The notes beneath the pieces are model-generated. The model saw only the letters and a program-made list of their open reading frames with translations. It was not told the DNA's origin and made no database searches. A DNA stretch of 64,000 nucleotides from Spirosoma terrae. GTDB lineage: Bacteria; Bacteroidota; Bacteroidia; Cytophagales; Spirosomataceae. A program made the translations under genes and the position numbers. The stretch covers positions 62,001 to 126,000 of the forward strand of contig NZ_JAAFZH010000018.1 of the NCBI RefSeq assembly GCF_010435915.1. Direction: 5' to 3'. Below, in pieces: positions 27,298-35,266 of this stretch (positions within the stretch are counted from its first letter, which is position 1; each line of letters begins with the position of its first letter).

Positions 27298-30200
27298 ATG
27301 ATCCTAGCCAAAAAACGTAGCGTTGTTGGATTACTAGCCGGATTTGGGTTGGCATTCCTCGCCTTTACCGCTTTCCAGCCCAATCAATCTGATCCACTGA
27401 AAATCGACAAGGGATCACGTATCATTCTGCTGGGCAACAACCTGGGCTCCCGAATGATGAATTTCGGTTCCTTCGAAACGGAGATGTTTCTGCGCTATCC
27501 GGATAGCCAGTTGTTTATTCGGAATATGTGCGATGGTGGCGATACCCCCGGCTTCAGACCTCATGCGAGTCGCAATAATCCCTGGGCTTTTCCGGGCGCC
27601 GAAAAATTTCAGACAGAATACGCTAATCCATCGGAAAGCGAAGGGCATTTCGAAACACCCGACCAATGGCTCACCCGCCTGAAAACCGACGTCATTGTTG
27701 CCTTTTTCGGCTATAACGAATCATTCCAGGGAAAAGCAGGGCTGGAAAACTACAAAGCCGAGCTGGATGCTTTTATTAAATGGACGCTGAAGCAGAAATA
27801 CAACGGAACCAGCGCTCCTAAACTGGCCATTGTATCGCCCATTGCCTTCGAAGATTTATCGAGCAAATTTGATCTGCCAAATGGTAAAAAGGAAAACGAA
27901 AACCTTTCCTTGTACACCAAAGCCATGAAGGAAGTGGCCGACCGCAACGCCGTCCTGTTCGTCGATGCGTTCACGCCCTCTCAGCAATGGTATGCCGCCA
28001 GCACCGAGCCACTAACAATCGACGGATCGCAACTCACGGAGGCAGGCTACCAGAAGTTAGGTCTTTTACTGGCCGATCAGCTATTTGGTAAGGCGCCATC
28101 CAAAGCCGAAACAAACCGACAGTTGGTTCAGAATGCAGTGATCGAAAAAAACTGGATGTGGCATAACGATTACAAGATTCCGAACGGTGTGCACGTATAC
28201 GGACGTCGTTATAATCCGTTTGGTCCCGACAATTACCCGGCTGAGATCGAAAAAATTCGGCAGATGACGGCGGTTCGGGATACGGCCATCTGGCTGGCGG
28301 CCACTAAAGGCCAGAAAATGGATATTGAAGCGGCCGATAAACGGACCAGAAACCTGCCAGAGGTCAAAACCAACTTCAATCCAGAGAAAAACGGCAGTCT
28401 TACGTACCTCTATGGCCAGGATGCACTCAGCAAATTAAAAGTACCGTCTGGCTATAAAATTGAGCTTTTTGCCTCGGAGCAGGAATTCCCGGATCTGGCA
28501 AAACCCATGCAGATGTCGTTCGACAACAAGGGGCGGTTGTGGGTGGCCTGTATGCCTAGTTATCCGCATTACAAACCGGGCGACCCTAAGCCAAACGATA
28601 AGATCATTATTCTGGAAGACACCAACAACGACGGTAAAGCCGATAAAGAGACGGTCTTCGCCGATAAACTTCATTTGCCGCTTGGTTTCGAAATAGCACC
28701 TGAAGGTGTTTACGTTTCTCAGGGTACCAATCTGAAGTTTTTCACGGACACCAATGGCGACGACAAGGCCGACAAAGTCGAAATTCTGCTCAGCGGCTTC
28801 GACGATCATGATACGCACCACAACAGTCACGCTTTTACGGTCGATCCGTCGGGCGCTATTTATTCGGGTGAAGGTGTTTTTCTGCATACCAACGTCGAAA
28901 CATCGTATGGCCCTGTTCGGGCTACCAACGGTGGTTTTTATCGCTACGCCCCCCAACTTAAAAAGCTGGAACGTACTGCTCAGTTGTCGATTCCCAATCC
29001 CTGGGGTATTGCCTTCGATGATTGGGGCCAACCATTTTTTGCCGAAACCTCAAGTCCCGACGTTCGCTGGATGATGCCTGGCAGCGTTCTACCTCGCTAC
29101 GGCCAGGCAACGCACAAATCGGTTCAGTTGATCGAAGATGCACACAGGGTTCGGCCTACCTCGGGTCTGGAATTTGTTTCCAGCCGTCATTTCCCCGACG
29201 AACTTCAAGGCGATCTGCTGATCAATAATACCATCGGTTTCCTGGGTACGAAAGAGCACACGCTGGTCGATGATGGCACGGGCTACAAGAGCAAACACCG
29301 GATGGATCTGGTCGTGAGCGAAGACCGAAATTTCCGGCCCGTCGATATGGAATTTGCGCCCGATGGCTCCCTGTATGTCATCGACTGGCACAACATTCTG
29401 ATTGGTCATATGCAGCATAATGCCCGCGATCCGCTACGTGACCATTCGCACGGCCGCGTGTATCGCATTACGTATCCATCACGGCCGCTCGTAAAACCGG
29501 CTAAAGTCGATGGTGCCAGCATTGACGAATTGCTGGATAACCTGAAGTTACCAGAGTATCGCACCCGTTATCGCACCCGGCGCGAACTTCGTGGACGCGA
29601 CGCGTCGCAGGTGCTCGCCAGGATAAACAATTGGGTGGCAAAGCTGGATAAAAATGATCCCCGCTACGAACACCACGTACTGGAAGCGCTCTGGGTTAGT
29701 TGGGGATTGGATAAAGTCGATCAGAAACTGCTCCGGCAGATGCTTCACGCCAAAGACTATCACGCTCGTGCGGCTGCAGTTCAGGTAGTTCGTTATACCG
29801 GCCATCAGGTGCCCGATCAGGCGAATTTGCTGATGGAAGCCGCCAAAGACGAGAATAGCCGGGTTCGGCTGGCCGCTATTGTAGCAGCTTCCTGGATTGG
29901 CAAGGAAAAAGGTTTACCCATTCTGGCCGAAGCGAAGAAAAAGCCGCTCGACGACTGGATGATTCATGCGTACGAAACAGCGGTTGCGCACCTGAACGGC
30001 GAAAACGTTAAAAAGGAGAAGGACGTAGCGACGGCTTCAACCCTGAAAGGTAATGAACTGGCTCTATTCAACTTAGGCAAAGAAATATACACCAAAGAGG
30101 GCTACTGCATTACGTGCCACCAGGCCGATGGGAAAGGACTTACGGCTTCCGGCTTTCCGCCATTAACGGGCACGCCCTGGGTAACCGGCAATGAAGATCG

Positions 30201-30468
30201 TCTGATCAAGATCGCGCTAAAAGGACTTCTCGGGCCTCTGGACGTAGCGGGCAAAAAATATCCCGGACAGGTTCCGATGACTCCTTTTGGGGGTTTATTG
30301 AAAGACAACGAAATCGCGGCTGTGCTGACGTACGTACGGAACTCGTTCGGCAACAAAGCATCGGCCATTTCGCCCGAAAAAGTGAAGCAGGTCCGCGCGG
30401 CTACCGACAGTAAAAAAGACTTTTACTCGCCCGAGCAGTTGCTCAAGCAACACCCTATGGAGAAATAA
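27298..30468 (+). CDS. PVC-type heme-binding CxxCH protein: degenerate SGNH domain, beta-propeller dehydrogenase, HEAT-like region, cytochrome c
   Basis: 1056 residues, exported (hydrophobic residues 9-26). Residues ~38-270 resemble an SGNH/GDSL hydrolase, but block I reads GNNLG (46-50) where the nucleophilic Ser is expected and block V reads DGSQ (242-245) where His is expected, so this part is probably not catalytic. Residues ~370-760 form a propeller of the membrane-bound dehydrogenase type (GYKIELFASEQEFPDLAKPMQM; DTNNDGKADKETVFADKL; HDTHHNSHAFTVDPSGAIY). Helical HEAT-like repeats follow (about 790-900), then a cytochrome c with CITCH at 937-941 and a Met ligand candidate in PGQVPMTPFGG. 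It lies between ThuA and the epimerase and probably oxidises a sugar-derived substrate in the periplasm. Confidence 0.85.
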   Translation: MILAKKRSVVGLLAGFGLAFLAFTAFQPNQSDPLKIDKGSRIILLGNNLGSRMMNFGSFETEMFLRYPDSQLFIRNMCDGGDTPGFRPHASRNNPWAFPGAEKFQTEYANPSESEGHFETPDQWLTRLKTDVIVAFFGYNESFQGKAGLENYKAELDAFIKWTLKQKYNGTSAPKLAIVSPIAFEDLSSKFDLPNGKKENENLSLYTKAMKEVADRNAVLFVDAFTPSQQWYAASTEPLTIDGSQLTEAGYQKLGLLLADQLFGKAPSKAETNRQLVQNAVIEKNWMWHNDYKIPNGVHVYGRRYNPFGPDNYPAEIEKIRQMTAVRDTAIWLAATKGQKMDIEAADKRTRNLPEVKTNFNPEKNGSLTYLYGQDALSKLKVPSGYKIELFASEQEFPDLAKPMQMSFDNKGRLWVACMPSYPHYKPGDPKPNDKIIILEDTNNDGKADKETVFADKLHLPLGFEIAPEGVYVSQGTNLKFFTDTNGDDKADKVEILLSGFDDHDTHHNSHAFTVDPSGAIYSGEGVFLHTNVETSYGPVRATNGGFYRYAPQLKKLERTAQLSIPNPWGIAFDDWGQPFFAETSSPDVRWMMPGSVLPRYGQATHKSVQLIEDAHRVRPTSGLEFVSSRHFPDELQGDLLINNTIGFLGTKEHTLVDDGTGYKSKHRMDLVVSEDRNFRPVDMEFAPDGSLYVIDWHNILIGHMQHNARDPLRDHSHGRVYRITYPSRPLVKPAKVDGASIDELLDNLKLPEYRTRYRTRRELRGRDASQVLARINNWVAKLDKNDPRYEHHVLEALWVSWGLDKVDQKLLRQMLHAKDYHARAAAVQVVRYTGHQVPDQANLLMEAAKDENSRVRLAAIVAASWIGKEKGLPILAEAKKKPLDDWMIHAYETAVAHLNGENVKKEKDVATASTLKGNELALFNLGKEIYTKEGYCITCHQADGKGLTASGFPPLTGTPWVTGNEDRLIKIALKGLLGPLDVAGKKYPGQVPMTPFGGLLKDNEIAAVLTYVRNSFGNKASAISPEKVKQVRAATDSKKDFYSPEQLLKQHPMEK

Positions 30469-30483
30469 ATTAACCCTTTTCCT

Positions 30484-31350
30484 ATGCCAACTTTAGAATC
30501 ATCGCCCGTTGGATTCAATTTATTAGCCTGGTCGGCCCCGATTTCCGAGAAAATGCACCCCATCGCGGAACGCTTGAAAAAAATTGGCTACGACGGGATC
30601 GAATGCTTTATTGACTATCAGGACGTAGCGGCTTATCAACAGTTTGGTAATCATCTTCAGCAGCTAGGCCTGAAAAGTACCTGCGTAATGGTGATGAGCC
30701 CCGACGAAAATCCGGCCAGTGAATCATCGACCATTCGTGAGCAAGCCCTGACTCGACTAAAAGATGCCATTGATCGGGCACAGGCGATGGGCGCTTCTGT
30801 GATCTGTGGCCCGTTTCATTCCGCTTTTGCTACGTTCTCACGGCAGGAACCTCAGGACGCCGAATATTCACGTAGCGCTGAGGTGCTGAACGCTGCCGGA
30901 GAGTACGCCAAGCAGGCCAACATCATCTTAACGCCAGAAGCGATCAACCGATTTGAGTGTTATCTGTGCAACACAATGGCTCAATTGGCTGAATTGATTC
31001 GGCGTGCTGATCATCCGAATGTACGGGCGATGTTTGATACGCATCACGCCAATATAGAAGAGAAGCGATTCCCAGATGCTCTCCAAACCATAGCACCGGT
31101 TTTGGCGCACGTGCACATCAGTGAAAATGACCGGGGCACGCCGGGAGGTGGGCATATTCCCTGGGATGATACGTTCCGGACGCTAGCCGAGATCAATTAC
31201 AACGGCTGGATGACCATCGAAGCCTTCACCCGCAACGATATTGATTTCGCGAATAGCATTAACGTATGGCGCGAATACAACGATCCGTGGGATATTGCTG
31301 AAAACGGCTATGCTTTTATTAAAGCCATGCAGAAAAAGTATTCGAATTAG
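30484..31350 (+). CDS. Ketose 3-epimerase, D-tagatose/D-psicose 3-epimerase family
   Basis: 288-residue TIM-barrel sugar epimerase. The metal-binding residues of the family are all present and, in this numbering, fall at Glu152 (TPEAINRFE), Asp185 (FDTHHAN), His211 (HVHISEND) and Glu246 (MTIEAFTR); His188 and Arg217, used for substrate binding in characterised members, are also there. This pattern matches D-tagatose 3-epimerases better than hydroxypyruvate isomerases or generic AP-endonuclease-2 barrels. There is no signal peptide, so it acts in the cytoplasm. It begins 15 bases after the heme dehydrogenase gene and closes the ThuA-dehydrogenase-epimerase operon. The real sugar could be a 3-keto or related derivative rather than free tagatose. 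Confidence 0.85.
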   Translation: MPTLESSPVGFNLLAWSAPISEKMHPIAERLKKIGYDGIECFIDYQDVAAYQQFGNHLQQLGLKSTCVMVMSPDENPASESSTIREQALTRLKDAIDRAQAMGASVICGPFHSAFATFSRQEPQDAEYSRSAEVLNAAGEYAKQANIILTPEAINRFECYLCNTMAQLAELIRRADHPNVRAMFDTHHANIEEKRFPDALQTIAPVLAHVHISENDRGTPGGGHIPWDDTFRTLAEINYNGWMTIEAFTRNDIDFANSINVWREYNDPWDIAENGYAFIKAMQKKYSN

Positions 31351-31427
31351 CTTCATATAATCAGAAAGTTGGTACGCCATATCTCCAAGATATGGCGTAC
31401 CAACTTTCTGATTATATGAAGCTAATT
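31345..31427. terminator. 40-bp perfect inverted repeat joining two convergent genes
   Basis: Arms 31345-31384 and 31388-31427 are exact reverse complements with a 3-base loop. The left arm contains the TAG of the epimerase gene and the right arm overlaps the TAA of the convergent mechanosensitive-channel gene. As RNA either strand forms a very stable hairpin, so it probably works as a bidirectional terminator or 3'-end stabiliser, though no U-run follows. Confidence 0.8.
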
Positions 31428-32544
31428 ATGCTTCTCCTACCTCTTTTGGCCGTAACTCTTCAGCCAGCATCAGACGAGTTTGAGGTAGCCCCTGCGGATA
31501 CTCATCGCGAATGAAGGCGATCAATTGTTCGCGCATGTGGCAGCGTAAATCGAAAGCCGAAGGGGCATCCTGCGCCGAAGCAAGTACACGCACCTGAATA
31601 CAAGTCGGCGTGGTATCGGTTACCTGAACGGCAAAGCTTTCCCCGGTCCATAAGGGATCGTTCTCAACAATTTCGCGGGCCTTTTCGCGTACTTTATCGA
31701 TGGGTACATTATAGTCGAGATAGAGAAAAATGGCCCCGATGATAGAAGCATCGGAACGAGTCCAGTTCTCGAACGGATTTTCAACAAAATACGTAATCGG
31801 CAGAATCAGACGCCGACGATCCCAAATCCGGACAATGACGCTGGTGAGATTGATTTCTTCAATACGTCCCCATTCTTTTTCGACCACAACGGCATCGTCC
31901 AACCGAATCTGCTGATTAAAAGCGATCTGAATACCAGCCAGTAGATTGGCCAGCGTTTTCTGGGCCGCAAAACCGATCACGACCGATACGACCCCCGCCG
32001 AGGTCAGAACGCTGAGTCCAACACGCCGGCTTCCCTGAAAAGCGATCAGCACCAACGATACGCCAATGACAATGACGCCGATTGCCACTAACCGGCGGGC
32101 AAACCGAACCTGCGTAACAAACTTCCGCTGCGATAGATTAACATCTTTGGTCGTATCGTACTGCCTCACAACCAGCAGCTCACCTACTTTCAGCAACTGA
32201 ACAATAAACCACGTAGCGGCAATCAGGAATAGTACTTCGGCCGTTTTATCGGCAATGGGATGTCGGCGTAAAAAACGGCCGGACTGAATGCTTGTTCCCA
32301 GTAAAAAAAACAGCGAAGGTATAAATGACCAGAATGCCCAGCGCGCGTGTGCACTAAGCAATTGCAACGTCTGAAACTGCCGACGACGGGCAATAAATTG
32401 AATAATCTGTGTGATGACAAAATTGACAATCAGACCCAGTATTACCGACGTAATCAGTAATACCCAGCCCGATAGATCACGATTTGGTACGTAGCCAAAC
32501 CAACGAACAATCGCCCGTATCCATGATTCCAATTGCTGTTGCAT
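31426..32544 (-). CDS. Mechanosensitive channel of the MscS family
   Basis: 372-residue inner-membrane protein that would open under membrane tension to release solutes. Three or four hydrophobic segments lie before the core (about 25-50, 67-85, 100-120, 150-170). The pore helix and MscS domain follow: GLSVLTSAGVVSVVIGFAAQKTLANLLAGI (about 175-205), the beta domain with RLDDAVVVEKEWGRIEEINLTSVIVRIWDRRRLILPI and the C-terminal alpha/beta part. Convergent with the epimerase gene; monocistronic. Confidence 0.9.
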   Translation of the reverse strand: MQQQLESWIRAIVRWFGYVPNRDLSGWVLLITSVILGLIVNFVITQIIQFIARRRQFQTLQLLSAHARWAFWSFIPSLFFLLGTSIQSGRFLRRHPIADKTAEVLFLIAATWFIVQLLKVGELLVVRQYDTTKDVNLSQRKFVTQVRFARRLVAIGVIVIGVSLVLIAFQGSRRVGLSVLTSAGVVSVVIGFAAQKTLANLLAGIQIAFNQQIRLDDAVVVEKEWGRIEEINLTSVIVRIWDRRRLILPITYFVENPFENWTRSDASIIGAIFLYLDYNVPIDKVREKAREIVENDPLWTGESFAVQVTDTTPTCIQVRVLASAQDAPSAFDLRCHMREQLIAFIRDEYPQGLPQTRLMLAEELRPKEVGEA

Positions 32545-32602
32545 ACAGTCTAAGATCTTGCTTCATCGTCTAGCAGAAGAAGCAAGCGGGTATGATGATA
32601 GG

Positions 32603-32634
32603 CACAAAAATAAGGGCCAGCGTCGAAGCGGCCC
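32603..32634 (-). terminator. Intrinsic terminator, minus strand
   Basis: On the minus strand TAAGGGCC(11-base loop)GGCCCTTA runs into five T (TTATTTTTG). The MscS gene starts beyond it on the same strand, so it must end some transcript begun between 32640 and 32880. Confidence 0.6.
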
Positions 32635-32649
32635 TTATCGAGGGCTATT

Positions 32650-32814
32650 TCATCCAAATAAAACTAGCGTCGGTAACGTAGTGGCTGCTAATTCCAGGAA
32701 AAGCAACATGTATCGGGCACCCACTAGCCGCCGAAACGACTGGTAAACATTGCTATCTATTTTTCCGGTGATATTAGGCTCGGATTTACACCGAGACCTG
32801 CCAGAAGATTCCAT
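32650..32814 (-). CDS. Possible small protein of 54 residues
   Basis: Open frame starting MESSGRSRCK and ending with a hydrophobic stretch (YMLLFLELAATTLPTLVLFG). It stops 16 bases before the stem of a minus-strand intrinsic terminator, which is the main reason to take it seriously. No homologue is recognised; the alternative is that this region is a small non-coding RNA or simply an antisense transcript. Confidence 0.25.
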   Translation of the reverse strand: MESSGRSRCKSEPNITGKIDSNVYQSFRRLVGARYMLLFLELAATTLPTLVLFG

Positions 32815-32883
32815 CCCATTCCTTGCCAGACTGCTTATTAAGTTGTTTTTTTAGGCATTAACCGATAGATCAAACTCGTTTCC

Positions 32884-33087
32884 ATGAAAAGTTACAAAGT
32901 TGAAGGCCTAATCTACTACACCAAGCTCACACTCGACTCCAAACACATTTTGAACGATTCCCAGGCCGACGTACAAGCCAAACTTGATGAGTATGCGCAA
33001 CAAGGCTATCGGCTTACTTCCACTAACACCGTTAGTTTTGGGGCGGCCATATACATCTATCTATACTTTGAAAAAGACCTGGATTGA
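32884..33087 (+). CDS. Small DUF4177-like protein
   Basis: 67 residues, MKSYKVEGL... with the pattern 'hydrophobic strand, helix LDEYAQQGYRLTST, final strand IYIYLYFEKD', which resembles short DUF4177-type proteins (a small alpha/beta fold with a GYRL/GWEL turn). No signal peptide. Composition and codon use are like its neighbours. It begins a run of small genes of unknown role. Confidence 0.55.
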   Translation: MKSYKVEGLIYYTKLTLDSKHILNDSQADVQAKLDEYAQQGYRLTSTNTVSFGAAIYIYLYFEKDLD

Positions 33088-33145
33088 CTCCTGTGGGCAT
33101 GACCCGATTTACACTAGATTTTCTACACATTCAATCGTCACCTAG

Positions 33146-33268
33146 ATGCTTATTGCAGTAATTATGGAATGGGCCTGGTTTCTTATCAATATTGGCTTCA
33201 TCGCCTTTGTTGTGGCTCTGCTCTATTATGCGTTTCAATTTTTCAGGAGAAGCTCCAGGAATCAATAA
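33146..33268 (+). CDS. Possible single-span small membrane protein
   Basis: 40 residues, MLIAVIMEWAWFLINIGFIAFVVALLYYAFQ... (one hydrophobic helix, about residues 8-30) followed by a basic tail FRRSSRNQ. ATG at 33164 is an alternative start. The charge layout (tail positive, cytoplasmic) is that of a real tail-in membrane protein. It sits 94 bases ahead of another small membrane-protein gene on the same strand. Confidence 0.4.
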   Translation: MLIAVIMEWAWFLINIGFIAFVVALLYYAFQFFRRSSRNQ

Positions 33269-33361
33269 ATTGAAGAGCAGAGGGAAATGGGGAGGCTCAG
33301 CCCTTTCCATTTCCCTCATACAATTGATAAATACGCCCTTTTTCTTAATTTCAGAACAGCT

Positions 33362-33643
33362 ATGAAAGACTGGCAGTTTACCCTACTTAAATTGATTTGG
33401 TACGGCGTCGTCTACCTGTTGATCTGCGGGGTACTGCTCTTTTTCTGGATATTTTTTTTCCTAACCCCAAACGTCCCTCCAATTTGGCAGCAAGTGATAG
33501 GCTGTCTACTATTCCCTTTTGGCTTATTGATCAAAATACCCGCTGACTCCTATGGAGGTATTGCTATCTGTACGTTTCTAAATACGCTATTCTGGGCAAC
33601 GTTTGTGCTGTTTATAAAAGAACGCGTCTTTTACAAGCGGTAG
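33362..33643 (+). CDS. Small hypothetical membrane protein
   Basis: 93 residues from ATG 33362 (MKDWQFTLLK). Three hydrophobic segments are visible (about 8-30, 36-55, 66-84), ending in KERVFYKR. A longer reading from ATG 33287 adds 25 polar residues that look unlike a protein start. No family recognised. Confidence 0.5.
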   Translation: MKDWQFTLLKLIWYGVVYLLICGVLLFFWIFFFLTPNVPPIWQQVIGCLLFPFGLLIKIPADSYGGIAICTFLNTLFWATFVLFIKERVFYKR

Positions 33644-33791
33644 CGGCCCCTTATCAACAGGTTCGGCAGTACTAGTTACCTTTCACAAATCGTATCGGAA
33701 TCTCGCCAGCTATAATAACCCGATCACTACGTCCATTTTATTGGCGCGCCGATCAGGTTTTCATTTTGCCTCAAGAGCGAAAAACGTTGGT

Positions 33792-35264
33792 TTAAGCAAG
33801 CAACGGCTTCACCACTTTGCCATGCACATCCGTTAAGCGATAGCGTCGGCCCTGGCTTTTGAAGGTGAGTTTCTCGTGGTCGATTCCCAGCAGATGCAAT
33901 ACAGTGGCCTGAAAATCGTGTACGTGGACTGGCTCCTTTACTATGTTATAGCCAAAGTCGTCGGTTTCGCCATAGACAAGTCCTTTTTTCACTCCAGCTC
34001 CTGCCATCCAGACCGAGAAAGCCCGAGGATGATGATCGCGGCCATAATTATCCCGCGTTAGCTTGCCTTGTGAATAAGCGCCACGACCAAACTCGCCCCC
34101 CCAGATCACCAACGTATCGTCCAGCAAACCGCGCTGCTTCAAATCCATAATCAGCGCGGCCGATGGCTGATCGACGCTCTTCGTCTGGATTTTAATATCG
34201 TTTGGTAAATTACCGTGCTGATCCCACCCCTGATGGTAGAGCTGGACAAACTTCACGTCTTTCTCGATCAGTTTACGAGCCAGCAAACAGTTGGCCGCAA
34301 ACGTACCTGGCTTGCGACTTTCGGGCCCGTACATATCGAAAATATAATCCGGCTCTTTCGAAATATCGAGTGTTTCAGGAACTGAGGTCTGCATCCGATA
34401 GGCCATTTCATACTGCGCCATCCGGTTATTGATTTCCGGATCGAGGACATGCTTATATTGCTCCTGATGCATCTTCGTCAGATAATCCAGCATTCGCCGA
34501 CGACTGGTTTTATCGATTCCCGGCGGATTGTTGAGGTAATAGACCGGATCGGGGCCCGACCGGAATACAACGCCCTGATGAACCGACGGCAGAAACCCAT
34601 TACTCCAGAGCTTGGCATACAAGGGCTGATCACCGTTACGTCCTTTCGAAAGCAACACAACAAAAGCGGGCAGATTTTGATTATCAGCGCCGAGCCCGTA
34701 GCTAATCCATGACCCAAAACTGGGTCGACCCGCCTGCTGACTACCGGTCTGGAAGAACGTAATGGCCGGATCGTGGTTGATAGCCTCCGTGTGTAATGAT
34801 CGCACGAATGTCAGATCGTCGGCAATGCGAGCGGTGTGTGGCAGTAGTTCGCTGATCCACATCCGCCCCGGTCCGTACTGAGCAAATTTATATTTCGAGG
34901 CTGCCAGCGGAAAATGGCTCTGCCCGGCACTCATCCCCGTCAATCGCTGCCCATTACGTACCGACGCGGGCAAATCCTGCCCCCACATGGCTTCCAGTTT
35001 GGGCTTATAATCAAACAATTCCAGCTGCGATGGGGCGCCACTCTGAAACAGGTAGATGACCCGCTTCACTTTCGGAGGAAAATGCGGTTTCCCAACCGAT
35101 GGATTTTCGCCCGGCGTGGATTCGCCCGGCGTGGTTGTTCCTGCGAATAGATTTTTAGGATTCAGCAACGACGCCAAGGCAATGGTTCCTAAACCAGCAC
35201 TCGTCTGGCCCAGAAACGTTCGACGGCTTAACTGATCATGTATTTGATCCTGAATGTCAGACAT
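33792..35264 (-). CDS. DUF1501 family exported protein, planctomycete type
   Basis: About 490 residues from MSDIQDQIHDQLSRRTFLGQTSAG, a Tat signal with RR near residues 14-15. The family blocks are KRVIYLFQSGAPSQLELFDYKPKL (about 75-98), HEAINHDPAITFFQTG, DDTLVIWGGEFGRGAYSQG and GRDHHPRAFSVWMAGAGVKKG. This is the DUF1501 subtype normally next to DUF1549/DUF1553 cytochromes, different from the one at 557-1759. The ATG is two bases after the TAG of the preceding gene; an in-frame ATG at 35300 overlaps that gene and is less likely. The operon is cytochrome, DUF4932-like protein, then this protein. Reaction unknown. Confidence 0.85.
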   Translation of the reverse strand: MSDIQDQIHDQLSRRTFLGQTSAGLGTIALASLLNPKNLFAGTTTPGESTPGENPSVGKPHFPPKVKRVIYLFQSGAPSQLELFDYKPKLEAMWGQDLPASVRNGQRLTGMSAGQSHFPLAASKYKFAQYGPGRMWISELLPHTARIADDLTFVRSLHTEAINHDPAITFFQTGSQQAGRPSFGSWISYGLGADNQNLPAFVVLLSKGRNGDQPLYAKLWSNGFLPSVHQGVVFRSGPDPVYYLNNPPGIDKTSRRRMLDYLTKMHQEQYKHVLDPEINNRMAQYEMAYRMQTSVPETLDISKEPDYIFDMYGPESRKPGTFAANCLLARKLIEKDVKFVQLYHQGWDQHGNLPNDIKIQTKSVDQPSAALIMDLKQRGLLDDTLVIWGGEFGRGAYSQGKLTRDNYGRDHHPRAFSVWMAGAGVKKGLVYGETDDFGYNIVKEPVHVHDFQATVLHLLGIDHEKLTFKSQGRRYRLTDVHGKVVKPLLA

Positions 35265-35266
35265 AG

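Larger units (their letters stand above)
32545..32883. other. Intergenic region with minus-strand terminator and possible small gene
   Basis: About 340 bases between the divergent MscS gene and a small plus-strand gene. It holds a minus-strand intrinsic terminator at 32603-32634 and, just upstream of it on the same strand, a 54-codon open frame (32650-32814). No tRNA or known RNA was recognised. Confidence 0.4.

Noticed and set aside
28435-29031. 198-codon minus-strand open frame inside the heme protein gene
   Set aside because: Antisense to the propeller domain, whose motifs are clear; no domain seen.
32558-32746. 62-codon plus-strand open frame
   Set aside because: Composition is Arg/Asn-rich and unlike a protein; the minus-strand frame in the same place fits the terminator better, though that too is weak.
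35090-35140. Short tandem repeat in the second DUF1501 gene (PGESTPGEN-like)
   Set aside because: Only two units, in a linker after the signal peptide; ordinary low-complexity spacer.
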